Assembly: GCF_040939305.1 (NCBI RefSeq) | Contig: NZ_CP162511.1 | Span: forward strand, 1,302,001 to 1,366,000 | Length of the DNA stretch: 64,000 bases | DNA from: Herbiconiux sp. A18JL235 | GTDB taxonomy: Bacteria > Actinomycetota > Actinomycetes > Actinomycetales > Microbacteriaceae | Direction: 5' to 3' | Part shown: one piece after another, positions 52,463 to 59,298 of the stretch | Numbering within the stretch: position 1 is the first letter of the stretch | How the letters are laid out: each line of letters opens with the position of its first letter | Made by a program: the position numbers and the translations under genes | Notes under the pieces: model-generated | Told to the model about the DNA's origin: nothing | What the model saw: only the letters and a program-made list of their open reading frames with translations | Database searches by the model: none

Positions 52463-53986
52463 TCAGCGATCGCCCTCCGCGGTCGCCTCGCCCCACGCGC
52501 GCAGGTACGCCGTGCGCACGGCGGGCTCGAACCGTTCCTGCAACGCCCTCCACCGCGGTAGCTGCTCCTCGAGGTAGCGTGCCGACTCCTCGCGGAACTC
52601 GGCGAGCAGCGCATCCGCATCGATCAGCAGACAGCGCCCGTTCTCGACCACGAGGCGCCCGTCGACCCACACCTGACTGATCGAGCTGCCGTTCTCGGCG
52701 AGCACGAGCTGCCGGGCCGCGTCGTGGAGGGGCGTGAACGCGGTGCCCGCGGTGAGGTCGTACACCACGAGATCGGCGGCGAGCCCGGGCAGGAGCGACC
52801 CCACCCGATCGCCCCATCCGGCGGCGCGCGCCCCGTTCACCGTCGCCGCCCGCAGCACCTCGCCGACCACGGGCCAGCGCCGGTAGTCGGGGTCGTCGAG
52901 CGTGTGCAGCAGCGCGGCGGCCTTCATCACCTCGTGCAGGCTGAGCGAGTCGTTGCTAGAAGCGCCGTCGGTGCCGAGCGCCACGCGCACGCCGGCATCG
53001 TGGAGGTCGCGCCAGCGCAGCATCCCCGAGCCGAGCCTGAGGTTCGACAGCGGATTGTGCACGACGCTCGTGCCCGAGGCCGCGAGCAGCTCGAGGTCGC
53101 CGTCGCTGAGCCACACCCCGTGCGCCGCCGTGAGGTTCGGCCCGAGCACCCCGAGCCGGTCGAGGTGCTCCACGATCGTGCTGCCGTCGTAGCGGGTGCG
53201 GGCGAGCTCGCGTTGCAGCACCGTCTCGAGCAGGTGGGTGTGCAGCACCTCACCCGCCCCACGCGCGCGGCGCGCGCAGTCGACGAGGTAGTCGTCGGTG
53301 ACCCGCATCGGGGCGCTCGGCGAGAGGGCGACACGGATGCGCGCGAAGCCCGCCGCCATCGCCCGCGCGGTCTCGGTGAGGGTGACGTAGTCGTCGTGGA
53401 GCCCGTCGAGGTCGGTGATCGCCGCGCGTGACGCCTCGATGACGGATGCGGGCAGCACCTCCTCGGCGAACGCCAGCCGGTCGACGAGCGGCACGTCGAC
53501 GGTGCTGGCGGCGCAGGTGGCTCGGAGTCCCGCGTCGTCATAGGCGCGGAACAGCGCTTCGGTGCTCTCCGGGGTCTGCATCGGCAGCTCGCCGGTGTCG
53601 TCGAGCACCGTCGTCACGCCGCCGAGGAGCGCCTCGACCGCCGCCACGATGGTGCGGAGGTAGACCAGGCGCTCGGAGGCGGGTTCGACCCCCTCCGGCG
53701 GGTAGCTCAGCAGCGTCCAGATCTCGAGCGGCAGGGGTTCGCTCGTGCCGCGCAGGAGCACCTCCCAGGAGTGGGTGTGGGCGTTCACGAGACCCGGGGT
53801 GATGAAGAGGTCGGTGGCATCGACGACGGTGGTGTCGTCCTCTGTCACGTCGTCGACGCGGGCCGGACGCGCATCCGTCACCGAGACGATGTCGCTGCCG
53901 TCGACGAGGAGGTCGCCGCGGAACGGGGTGGTGCCGTGCTCGTCGTCGCAGGCGAGCAGGAGGGCGTTTCGCCAGAGGGTGCGCAC
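52463..53986 (-). CDS. Amidohydrolase family protein (8-oxoguanine deaminase/TrzA-like)
   Basis: A 507-residue metal-dependent deaminase or chlorohydrolase. Metal ligands are visible: NAHTHSWEVLL (HxH), HTHLLETVLQ (third His), AAHGVWLSDGDL (fourth His), and LGTDGASSNDSLSLHEVM with the catalytic Asp. The arrangement matches the ATZ/TRZ and 8-oxoguanine deaminase group, which act on purines, pterins or triazines. It follows a nucleoside-hydrolase-like gene by 3 bp, so a nucleobase substrate is likely. GTG start at 53986. Confidence 0.9.
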   Translation of the reverse strand: MRTLWRNALLLACDDEHGTTPFRGDLLVDGSDIVSVTDARPARVDDVTEDDTTVVDATDLFITPGLVNAHTHSWEVLLRGTSEPLPLEIWTLLSYPPEGVEPASERLVYLRTIVAAVEALLGGVTTVLDDTGELPMQTPESTEALFRAYDDAGLRATCAASTVDVPLVDRLAFAEEVLPASVIEASRAAITDLDGLHDDYVTLTETARAMAAGFARIRVALSPSAPMRVTDDYLVDCARRARGAGEVLHTHLLETVLQRELARTRYDGSTIVEHLDRLGVLGPNLTAAHGVWLSDGDLELLAASGTSVVHNPLSNLRLGSGMLRWRDLHDAGVRVALGTDGASSNDSLSLHEVMKAAALLHTLDDPDYRRWPVVGEVLRAATVNGARAAGWGDRVGSLLPGLAADLVVYDLTAGTAFTPLHDAARQLVLAENGSSISQVWVDGRLVVENGRCLLIDADALLAEFREESARYLEEQLPRWRALQERFEPAVRTAYLRAWGEATAEGDR

Positions 53987-53989
53987 GGT

Positions 53990-54928
53990 TCAGCGTAGCC
54001 GGGCGAGGCGGGTGGTGAGCTCGGCGTAGAACGGATCGGCGTCGACGTCACGGGCGTAGAACACGTTCTGCGGCAGCCCGGTGATCTGCCAGTAGTCGGC
54101 CACGAGCATGCCCATCGTGAGCTCGCTGCCGGTCTCGACGCGGGCGTTGATCGTGCGGCCGTGGAAGAGCTCCGGCCTCAGCAGGTAGAGCGGTACCACG
54201 GGGCCGTGCAGCGGCGCGCCGTCCCAGCCGTACTTGGCGAGGTCGAAGGTCTCCGAGAAGGTGAGCAGAGCATCCGCTGCCCTGCCGCACTCGGTGCCGG
54301 TCGCCGAGAAGGCGTCGAGTCGGGCGCGGGTGTTGCGCAGCTGATGGGTGATGTCGAGCGGGAGCATGACGATCGGCACGCCGGAGCCCAGCACGATCGC
54401 CGCCGCGTGCGGGTCGACGTAGACGTTGAACTCGGCGGCCGGGGTGATGTTGCCCACCTCGAAGTAGGCGCCCGCCATCATGACGATCTCGGCGATGCCC
54501 CGGGCGATGTCGGGTGCCTCGGTGAGCGCGACGGCGAGCGTCGTCATGCTCGAGAACTGGGCGATGGTGACCGAGTGGGGTGGGGCGCCCCGCAGCAGTC
54601 GGATGAGGGCGGCGACCCCCGACTCCTCCTCGGCCCGGCCGCGCACGGGTGGGAAGTCGTAGCCGTCGAGCCCGGTCTCGCCGTGCACGTGCGCGGCGGT
54701 GACGAGGGGGCGCACGAGCGGCCTGGGCACGCCCTTGTAGACGGGCACGTCGTCGACGCCGACCAGCTCGAGCACCTTGAACACGTTCTCGACGGTGTTC
54801 TCGAGCGTGGTGTTGCCGGCGCTCGCGATGATGCCGAGCACGCGGAAGTCGTCGGGCGAGGCGAAGATCGTCATCAGGGCGACGGCCTGCTCCTGCCCCG
54901 GGTCGGTGATGCAGATGAGCTCGCGCAT
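53990..54928 (-). CDS. Nucleoside hydrolase-like protein with altered metal site
   Basis: A 312-residue protein of the IUNH fold. The N-terminal Ca2+ motif reads TDPGQEQA, so D9 is kept but the usual DD pair is E13-Q14. H241 is present in APLHGPVV, but the calcium ligand normally next to it (D242) is Gly. Other features such as MMAGAYFEVGNITPAAEFNVYVDP remain intact. Three of the four acidic ligands are thus lost. It may bind nucleosides without hydrolysing them, or use another chemistry. It sits between a BMP lipoprotein and an amidohydrolase gene. Confidence 0.82.
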   Translation of the reverse strand: MRELICITDPGQEQAVALMTIFASPDDFRVLGIIASAGNTTLENTVENVFKVLELVGVDDVPVYKGVPRPLVRPLVTAAHVHGETGLDGYDFPPVRGRAEEESGVAALIRLLRGAPPHSVTIAQFSSMTTLAVALTEAPDIARGIAEIVMMAGAYFEVGNITPAAEFNVYVDPHAAAIVLGSGVPIVMLPLDITHQLRNTRARLDAFSATGTECGRAADALLTFSETFDLAKYGWDGAPLHGPVVPLYLLRPELFHGRTINARVETGSELTMGMLVADYWQITGLPQNVFYARDVDADPFYAELTTRLARLR

Positions 54929-54953
54929 GCGTGCCTTTCGGGTGCGGGCCCCC

Positions 54954-55015
54954 CACCGAGCCGTCACGATCCGCCCCTCGGATGCGCGGGAAGGGCGGAT
55001 GGCGACGGCTCGGTG
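54954..55015. other. Long nested hairpin between lipoprotein and hydrolase genes
   Basis: Outer arms CACCGAGCCGTC (54954-54965) and GACGGCTCGGTG (55004-55015); inner arms ATCCGCCC (54969-54976) and GGGCGGAT (54993-55000). It would fold in the mRNA between the first and second cistrons of the minus-strand cluster. Partial termination or 3' protection of the lipoprotein message are likely roles. Confidence 0.65.
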
Positions 55016-55029
55016 AGCGGGCGGGTGGG

Positions 55030-56130
55030 TTACGGGGCGGAGGGCGTCTCGATGGTGATGTCGCCCGCGACGATCGCGGCCTCGATGTCGTCGAGCTCGC
55101 CCTGCAGCTCGGGGGCGACCTTCGACTCGAAGTCGTGGAACGGGCTCATCAGCACGCCGCCGTTCTCGAGGGTGCCGACGTAGGTCTCGTTGTCGAACTC
55201 GCCCGAGGCGGAGGCCTGGATGACCTCGGAGATCGACTTCGGCATGTCCCGGGCGATCGAGGTGAACCAGATGTCGTCGTACTCCGGGTCGGAGAGGTAC
55301 ATGTCGGTGTCGACCCCCACGAGCGCGACAGGCTTCGACGACTCGCGGATGGCCTGGGCGGCGCCCTGGTAGATCGGCCCGCCGACGGGAGTGATCACGT
55401 CGACGCCCTGGTCGAGGATGCCCTGCGACAGCACTTTCGCCGCGTTGATGTCGCTGAAGTTGCCGGTGAACTGGCCCTCTTGGGTGTCGGGGTTCCAGCC
55501 GATCACCTGCACGTCGGTGCCCTTCTGCTCGTTGTGGTACTGCACGCCACGCGCGAAGCCGTCCATGTAGAGCGTCACCGGCGGGATCTGCGCGCCGCCG
55601 TAGGTGCCGACCTTGCCCGTCGTCGAGTAGCTCGCCGCGGCGTAGCCCACGAGGAAGCCGGCCTGCGAGGTGTCCCACACCACGCCCTTCACGTTGTCGG
55701 CGGAGATGGTGGCGTCGTCGACCATGATGAAGTGCACGTCGGGGTTGGCGGTCGCCGCCTCCCCGGTCGCGGCGGCCAGCAGGTAGCCCATGGTGACGAT
55801 CGTGGTGCAGCCCTGGTCGACGAGGCTCTGGATGTTCGGTGCGTAGTCGCTCTCGGTCTGCGACTGAACGTCGATGTGCTTCGTGCCGAGCGCATCCGCC
55901 GCCATCGTCACGCCCTCGAGGCCGAGCTGGTTGAACGACTGGTCGTCGAAGCCGCCCTCGTCGGAGACGATGCAGGGCAGGAAGTCACCGGATGCGGTGC
56001 TCGCGCCGGCAGCGCCCGTCGCGTCGGTGGCATCGCTCGGCGCCGAGGCGCAGCCGGTGAAGGCGAGCGCGCCGGCCGTGGCGAGTGCCGCCGCGGCGAG
56101 CAGGCGACGGGTGGGAGTGGGGAGGGACAT
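55030..56130 (-). CDS. BMP family ABC transporter substrate-binding lipoprotein
   Basis: A 366-residue lipoprotein of the Bmp/Med/PnrA family. The signal peptide ends in FTGC with Cys27. The mature protein shows VSDEGGFDDQSFNQLGLEGV, IVTMGYLLAAATGEAA, GTYGGAQIPPVTLYMDGFA and GVDTDMYLS, as in nucleoside-binding PnrA and BmpA proteins. It should capture purine nucleosides outside the cell. No permease or ATPase gene is nearby, so it is either an orphan subunit or serves a transporter elsewhere. It starts the minus-strand cluster; the messages for the two enzymes follow. Confidence 0.92.
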   Translation of the reverse strand: MSLPTPTRRLLAAAALATAGALAFTGCASAPSDATDATGAAGASTASGDFLPCIVSDEGGFDDQSFNQLGLEGVTMAADALGTKHIDVQSQTESDYAPNIQSLVDQGCTTIVTMGYLLAAATGEAATANPDVHFIMVDDATISADNVKGVVWDTSQAGFLVGYAAASYSTTGKVGTYGGAQIPPVTLYMDGFARGVQYHNEQKGTDVQVIGWNPDTQEGQFTGNFSDINAAKVLSQGILDQGVDVITPVGGPIYQGAAQAIRESSKPVALVGVDTDMYLSDPEYDDIWFTSIARDMPKSISEVIQASASGEFDNETYVGTLENGGVLMSPFHDFESKVAPELQGELDDIEAAIVAGDITIETPSAP

Positions 56131-56156
56131 GAGGTGCTCCTTGTCGTGGAGGGTCG

Positions 56157-56186
56157 GGTGGTGCGGGATGGGGTGGTGGTGCGGGA
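56157..56186. repeat. 12-bp direct repeats upstream of BMP gene
   Basis: GGTGGTGCGGGA occurs at 56157-56168 and again at 56175-56186 (18 bp apart), 27-56 bp upstream of the BMP start codon. It could be a regulator site or lie in the leader. Confidence 0.5.
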
Positions 56187-56224
56187 AAGGTGGTGTTGGA
56201 GCGGGTGAAGCGGGGAGCGGAGGA

Positions 56225-56980
56225 TCAGCGCGGGGTCTCTACCCAGGCATAGATCTCCCATATGTACCCGTCAGGGTCGACGAAGTACGACGAGCGAGCG
56301 CCCCACTCGTAGACCGCGGGCGGCCCCGAGTCGACGAGCCCGCGAGCCTTGAGCTCGGCGTGGAGCTCGTCGACGCGCTCGCCGGAGTCGAGTTCGACCG
56401 CGAGCATGACGTGGCCGCCCGAGCGGGTGAAGGTGTCGGGTTCACCGACCGCCTCTGGCGTGACGGTCGAGGCTGCCAGCACGGTCAGCGTCACGTCACC
56501 GCCGTCGAACTCGACCCGGGCGTCCGACGCGACTCCCCGGCGCACGAAGCCCATGCGCTCGAGGAAGTCGGCGGTGCGCCCGACATCGGAGACGGCGAGC
56601 TCGACCGAGGTGATGCCCGGGCCCGTCGACGCGGCGGGTGCGGTGAGCACCGTCACGAAACCGTCGGGGTCGGTCACCACCGCCCCCGTGCCGGGCAGCC
56701 GCGCCGCACCGGGGATGCGGCGGGCCGCCGCCTCCACCGCCGCCGCATCGGGGAGTGCCAGCGTGACCCGGAAGGGCAGACCCTGGGCCGTGGGGTAGCT
56801 CGGCCCGACGGTCTCGGCGATGCTCGGCCGCAGCCACATCGCCAGCCGGGGGCCGCTTCCCGGGAGGAAATCGGCGAAGCGCACGTTGCGCATCCGCCGT
56901 TCGAGTCCGACGCCTTCACGGTAGAAGTCGTCGCTCGCGGTGACATCGCTGTTGACGATGCAGACGTCGTCGAGACGCAT
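56225..56980 (-). CDS. VOC family protein (two-domain, glyoxalase-like)
   Basis: A 251-residue protein with two vicinal-oxygen-chelate units. The first (about 1-120) starts MRLDDVCIVNSDVTASDDFYRE; the second (about 125-245) starts ITSVELAVSDVGRTADFLERMGF and ends VYEWGARSSYFVDPDGYIWEIYAW. The closing DPDG..WE block, with its metal-ligand Glu, is standard in this superfamily. Members include glyoxalases, dioxygenases and resistance proteins; no specific role is visible. ATG at 56980 has GAGGAGATTCCCCC upstream. The leader contains several hairpins. Confidence 0.88.
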   Translation of the reverse strand: MRLDDVCIVNSDVTASDDFYREGVGLERRMRNVRFADFLPGSGPRLAMWLRPSIAETVGPSYPTAQGLPFRVTLALPDAAAVEAAARRIPGAARLPGTGAVVTDPDGFVTVLTAPAASTGPGITSVELAVSDVGRTADFLERMGFVRRGVASDARVEFDGGDVTLTVLAASTVTPEAVGEPDTFTRSGGHVMLAVELDSGERVDELHAELKARGLVDSGPPAVYEWGARSSYFVDPDGYIWEIYAWVETPR

Positions 56981-57047
56981 GGGGGAATCTCCTCGTTCCG
57001 CGCCCGCTCCCGGAGGAGGGAGACGAGCGGATGCTCACGTCAGACAC

Positions 57048-57143
57048 GCGAACCGGCTCGCCTCAGAGGGGAGAGGGGTTCGCGCAGCGGCCCGTCGCGC
57101 GGGGCCGTCCGCCGGAAGGCAGACGGGTGCCCCGACGCGGGGC
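57048..57143. other. Cluster of four consecutive hairpins
   Basis: GCGAACC/GGTTCGC (57048-57083), CGGCCC/GGGCCG (57088-57107), GTC-GCC/GGC-GAC with a GGAA loop on the plus strand (57107-57124), and GCCCC/GGGGC (57129-57143). They lie immediately downstream of the small minus-strand ORF and upstream of the VOC gene. A structured leader or a small RNA is possible. Confidence 0.5.
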
Positions 57144-57147
57144 GCGG

Positions 57148-57246
57148 TCAGGAGTTGAAGGAGAAGACAGAGGTGTTGTGGTGGCCGCTCTGGCGACGCA
57201 GGCAGAACCAGGGGCAGAAGCCCTCCGATTCGTGCGCGATCCTCAT
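57148..57246 (-). CDS. 32-residue leaderless small protein
   Basis: ATG at 57246 lies 7 nt after a TAGCGT box and opens 32 sense codons. The peptide begins MRIAHESEGFCPWFCLRRQ and ends HHNTSVFSFNS; it has two Cys separated by three residues, two aromatic pairs and a twin Arg. It has no signal peptide. Nothing on the same strand overlaps it, and the promoter arrangement is the same as that of established genes in the window. A regulatory leader peptide or a small metal-binding protein are possible. Function unknown. Confidence 0.5.
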   Translation of the reverse strand: MRIAHESEGFCPWFCLRRQSGHHNTSVFSFNS

Positions 57247-57253
57247 GGCATCG

Positions 57254-57259
57254 ACGCTA
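57254..57259 (-). promoter_or_regulatory. -10 box of small leaderless ORF
   Basis: TAGCGT on the minus strand, 7 nt before the ATG at 57246. Confidence 0.5.
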
Positions 57260-57316
57260 GAGCAGGCGTGTGTCGCGCGTGTTTCGTGGCGCGTACAGTT
57301 CGGTTTCGTCACATGG

Positions 57317-57393
57317 CCGTTCGAAATCGCAAACGTCGCTGCATCCGGCCCCGTGGGAGGCTCGGCTGCCGCGACGTTTGCGATTTCGAACGG
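57317..57393. repeat. Dispersed hairpin repeat, copy 2
   Basis: Two 31-bp arms (57317-57347 and 57363-57393) pair with two mismatches around a 15-nt loop. The arm core, including CGCAAACGTCG, and the loop's start and end match copy 1 at 50137-50209. Confidence 0.85.
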
Positions 57394-57496
57394 GCCAACC
57401 CGGCGACGCGGCCGGCGCGTGCGACCGCATGCCGGGTGTGGCGCCCGCACGTCCACAGGCCGTCGACGCCGCGCGAGGAGCGGCGTCGCGAGGAAC

Positions 57497-57925
57497 TCAG
57501 TACCAGACCTTCAGCTTGCCGGCGGCGGCGTAGAGGGCCGAGAGCAGGGCGATGAAGGGCACGAACATGCGCAGGAAGTAGCTGAGCACCGTGATCTCGA
57601 GGAAGTCGCCGAGGGCGAACAGGCCGAGCGCCAGGAAGGCGGCGGCGAGCACGGCGCCGAAGGCGCGGCGCGAGAACATCTGCGGGGCGGCGAAGCCCAC
57701 GGAGGCGAGTACCAGGCCGGTGTCGATGACGTACGCGCCGAGGCGCGGGTCGGCGATGTTCGGAGCGATGATCCACAGCGCGAGAGCGGTCAGCCAGAAC
57801 AGTACGAAGACGCCTCCGGCGACCTTCTTGTTCAGCTCTTTCACCGGCGTTTCGGGCCACAGCACAGCAGTCACGTCGATCGCTCCTTCGTCGTCAGGCG
57901 TGCCGGGCGGCAGCACACGAGTCAC
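57497..57925 (-). CDS. Small integral membrane protein, function unknown
   Basis: A 142-residue protein. After a 30-residue cytoplasmic start (LPPGTPDDEGAIDVTAVLWPE) come four hydrophobic helices (GGVFVLFWLTALALWII; VIDTGLVLASVGFAAP; FGAVLAAAFLALGLFALG; VLSYFLRMFVPFIALLSALYAA). GTG at 57925 is 5 nt after TAAAGT, another apparent leaderless start. There are no conserved charged residues in the helices that point to a transporter. The product is probably a structural or accessory membrane protein. Confidence 0.75.
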   Translation of the reverse strand: MTRVLPPGTPDDEGAIDVTAVLWPETPVKELNKKVAGGVFVLFWLTALALWIIAPNIADPRLGAYVIDTGLVLASVGFAAPQMFSRRAFGAVLAAAFLALGLFALGDFLEITVLSYFLRMFVPFIALLSALYAAAGKLKVWY

Positions 57926-57992
57926 TCAGAACTTTAGCGGATGCGGGCGCCACCGCCCGCCGTCTCGTCGCGTCGCGTCGCCCGCGGCCCGC

Positions 57993-58352
57993 TCACGCGT
58001 CGAACCGCTCACGGCTGCGCTCGATCTCGTCCCGGTGCGCGTGAGCCCACTCCACGAAGGCGCTCACCGGCTCGTCGAAGGAGCGGCCCAGCTCGGTGAG
58101 CCGGTACTCCACCCGCGGAGGCGACTCGGGGTAGCTCGTGCGGGCGACCAGGCCGTCGCGTTCGAGGCCTCGAAGAGTTCTCGTGAGCATCCGGTGCGAC
58201 ACGCCCTCGACCTCCGCCATGAGACGGGTGAAGCGCAACGGGCCTCCGGAGAGCGCACGCACCACCGCCATCGACCAGCGGTCGCTCGTGAGACCGAACA
58301 GGTCGCGCACGATGACGCGCACGGAGGGGGTCGCCTCGCAGAGGTCGGTCAT
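57993..58352 (-). CDS. HxlR family transcriptional regulator
   Basis: A 119-residue winged-helix regulator. The pattern VRDLFGLTSDRWSMAVVRALSGGPLRFTRLMAEVEGVSHRMLTRTLRGLERDGLVARTSYPESPPRVEYRLTELG contains the conserved R...PPRVEY wing in the usual place; a longer match is not quoted. HxlR proteins respond to aldehydes, quinones or redox stress. The gene is divergent from an NADPH:FMN reductase, a classic HxlR target. A Cys near the N-terminus (MTDLCEA) could be the redox sensor, as in HypR. Confidence 0.88.
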   Translation of the reverse strand: MTDLCEATPSVRVIVRDLFGLTSDRWSMAVVRALSGGPLRFTRLMAEVEGVSHRMLTRTLRGLERDGLVARTSYPESPPRVEYRLTELGRSFDEPVSAFVEWAHAHRDEIERSRERFDA

Positions 58353-58381
58353 GGCGCGTTACGTCCTTCCGTGTGCCTGAG

Positions 58382-58395
58382 GCACTTCAAAGTGC
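58382..58395. promoter_or_regulatory. Dyad between HxlR gene and FMN reductase
   Basis: GCACTT-CA-AAGTGC, two 6-bp arms with a 2-bp centre, lies 30 bp from the HxlR start and 100 bp from the reductase start. Likely HxlR operator. Confidence 0.55.
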
Positions 58396-58494
58396 GTGGC
58401 CGCGGGCGGGATTTTTCCCGTCGCGACGGCGTTCAACGAGGGGCAACGCGCCGCGGGCGCGAGACGTTCCCAACCCACGACAGTGAAGGACACC

Positions 58495-59115
58495 ATGACC
58501 AAGATCGGCATCATCCTCGGCAGCACCCGACCCGGACGCAACGGCGAAGCCGTCGCGAAGTGGGTGCTCGAGATCGCCCAGCGCCGCAGCGACGCCCAGT
58601 TCGAGCTCGTCGACCTCGCCGACTACCCGCTGCCCCACCTCGACGAGCCCGGGTCGGCGGCCTGGGGCGTCTACCAGAACGACCACACGAAAGCCTGGTC
58701 GGCGAGGATCGACGAGTTCGACGGATTCGTGTTCGTCACCCCCGAGTACAACCACTCCACCTCGGGTGTGCTGAAGAACGCCCTCGACTACCTCTACAAG
58801 GAGTGGAACAACAAGGCGGCGGCGTTCGTGAGCTACGGCGGCGTGGGCGGTGCCCGCGCGGTGGAGCACCTCCGCCTCATCGCCTCCGAGCTCCAGCTGG
58901 CGACCGTGCGCGCCCAGGTCGCCATCTCGCTCATCACCGAGTTCGAGAACTTCTCCGTCTTCACCCCGGGGGAGCACCTGCTGCCGCAGGTCGACACCAT
59001 GCTCGACCAGCTCGTGGCGTGGTCGAAGGCGCTCGAGCCGCTGCACGCGCCGGCCGCCACGGCCGCTTCGGCCGCCTCCGTCGTCGAAGAGGCCTCCGCC
59101 GAGGTCGCTGCCTGA
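58495..59115 (+). CDS. NADPH-dependent FMN reductase family protein
   Basis: A 206-residue flavodoxin-fold reductase. GIILGSTRPGRNGEAVAKWV binds the FMN phosphate, and FVFVTPEYNHSTSGVLKNALDYL and VSYGGVGGARAVEHLR are the other family blocks. It reduces FMN or quinones with NAD(P)H. ATG at 58495 follows a GAAGGA ribosome site; an upstream in-frame extension has no conserved residues. A low-complexity Ala-rich tail ends it. The divergent HxlR regulator probably controls it. A strong hairpin follows the gene. Confidence 0.92.
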   Translation: MTKIGIILGSTRPGRNGEAVAKWVLEIAQRRSDAQFELVDLADYPLPHLDEPGSAAWGVYQNDHTKAWSARIDEFDGFVFVTPEYNHSTSGVLKNALDYLYKEWNNKAAAFVSYGGVGGARAVEHLRLIASELQLATVRAQVAISLITEFENFSVFTPGEHLLPQVDTMLDQLVAWSKALEPLHAPAATAASAASVVEEASAEVAA

Positions 59116-59154
59116 CGCGCATCCGTCGACCCGGCGCCTTCGCCGCCTCCTGAA

Positions 59155-59203
59155 CCGGCCCTCCGACATCGCGGTGTTCTCCGCGACGCCGGAGGGTCGG
59201 CTT
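59155..59203 (+). terminator. Hairpin terminator after FMN reductase
   Basis: CCGGCCCTCCG (59155-59165) pairs with CGGAGGGTCGG (59190-59200) with one wobble, and TCGCGG/CCGCGA (59169-59174/59181-59186) extend it. CTTGT follows. A long GC-rich stem with a short T-poor tail, as is usual in this group. Confidence 0.65.
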
Positions 59204-59298
59204 GTCCCAGACGGATGCGGCAGGCAGGGTGGAGGGGGCCGCGTCACGCATCCGTGCCGCCAGGCCGCACTCGGAACACGACACGTGAGGGGACGCGC

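Larger units (their letters stand above)
56981..57496. other. 516-bp interval with one small ORF, hairpins and a dispersed repeat
   Basis: No ordinary gene fills this gap. It holds the VOC gene's leader, four consecutive short hairpins (57048-57143), a 32-codon leaderless ORF on the minus strand (57148-57246), and a copy of the hairpin repeat (57317-57393). The rest, up to the membrane protein's stop at 57497, shows nothing I can name. Confidence 0.7.
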
